This document shows, one piece after another, positions 63,681 to 64,000 of a stretch of DNA of 64,000 nucleotides. Location: NCBI GenBank assembly GCA_018350325.1, contig JAEVLN010000027.1:372001-436000 (forward strand), given 5' to 3'. A program made the translations under genes and the position numbers. The first letter of the stretch is position 1. Each line of letters opens with the position of its first letter. This DNA is from Globodera rostochiensis (lineage: Eukaryota; Nematoda; Chromadorea; Rhabditida; Heteroderidae). Below the pieces are notes generated by a model. It was given only the letters and a program-made list of their open reading frames with translations. It had not been told where the DNA came from and ran no database searches.

Positions 63681-64000
63681 CAAATTTATAATATTAGGCT
63701 TGTCTAATTTTTGGATTAATTTGTTTGAAAATTCAATCGATTTTTTTGAGTTATTTTATGGACATAAAACGGCTCTGGAGGGTGTTTGTTGACCAGAATC
63801 TGGTAAAGGGGACTGACCTTGTAAAAAAGGAGCATCAAAATAATGAAAATGACTCCCCTCGTCGAGCTGATTACGAATCTGCAAAAATTTTGAGTCGCTC
63901 TCGATTCTGAGCAAAGTTATGGCCCCTCAAAGTTGGCCAAAACCATAGGGGGGACCCTTTTGGTCAAAATTTTTGGGAAATTTTTTTATTCTAAAAAGTG

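Larger units (their letters stand above)
57436..64000. repeat. Tandem duplication, unit 2 (runs off the window)
   Basis: It is nearly identical to unit 1 and lacks 54544-56033. The window ends within sequence matching about 56729. Confidence 0.9.

Noticed and set aside
1..64000. CRISPR arrays, bacterial operons, rRNA genes, spliced-leader RNA genes
   Set aside because: Looked for and not seen. The tandem repeats present have no regular spacer pattern, and the genome is eukaryotic.

Overview
This is eukaryotic DNA, most likely from a plant-parasitic cyst nematode (Heteroderidae). The base composition is AT-rich and introns are often only 40-70 bp. A TTTTTCAG acceptor sits directly in front of a start codon, as expected for spliced-leader trans-splicing. 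A SPRY gene carries the TPQNRWDSAA...[12 protein letters not shown] signature known from cyst-nematode SPRYSEC/RBP proteins, and there is a BTB gene. Species cannot be named from the sequence alone. Much of the window is repeats and decayed mobile elements; few genes look intact.

Layout. (1) 1-11.8 kb: the 3' flank of one gene copy, then a complete nine-exon gene (3054-9503). It encodes a secreted or anchored cysteine-rich protein built of small modules, each on a phase-0 exon. (2) 12.9-17.3 kb: a truncated Polinton/Maverick (virus-like DNA transposon). It has an antisense RING-finger gene, an FtsK/A32-type packaging ATPase, three small or lysine-rich ORFs, a DD35E integrase with a chromodomain-like tail, and a frameshifted FYVVLPSNS protein. 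Polymerase, protease and major capsid genes are absent. (3) 17.3-24 kb: a second copy of the cysteine-rich gene that lacks exon 1 but has gained an internal duplication of exons 5-7. (4) 24.7-28.8 kb: a 4.0-kb insertion with short inverted ends and a 10-bp target duplication, holding a decayed pogo/Tigger-like transposase and several fold-back elements. (5) 29-40 kb: satellites, SINE-like copies, an orphan cysteine-rich exon, remnants of an envelope-like glycoprotein (minus strand), tandem repeats and a trypsin-like protease remnant. (6) 41.3-46.7 kb: a SPRY-domain gene with a repeated coiled-coil region (minus strand), a 26-bp minisatellite and a duplicated N-terminal exon. (7) 48-64 kb: a tandem duplication with an 8.87-kb period. 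Each unit holds an inverted-repeat element, a scrambled Ty3/Gypsy retrotransposon with a fold-back element inside gag, and a BTB gene.

How it fits together. Three copies of the cysteine-rich locus (one only as 3' flank), an orphan exon and two exon fragments point to a gene family spreading by tandem and mobile-element-assisted duplication. In the internal duplication, intron sequence is nearly identical while the coding exon differs, which is the strongest biological lead here. A tRNA-headed SINE-like family with a conserved 3' hairpin recurs through the window. All exon joins are read by eye from GT/AG sites and frame; none is supported by transcripts.
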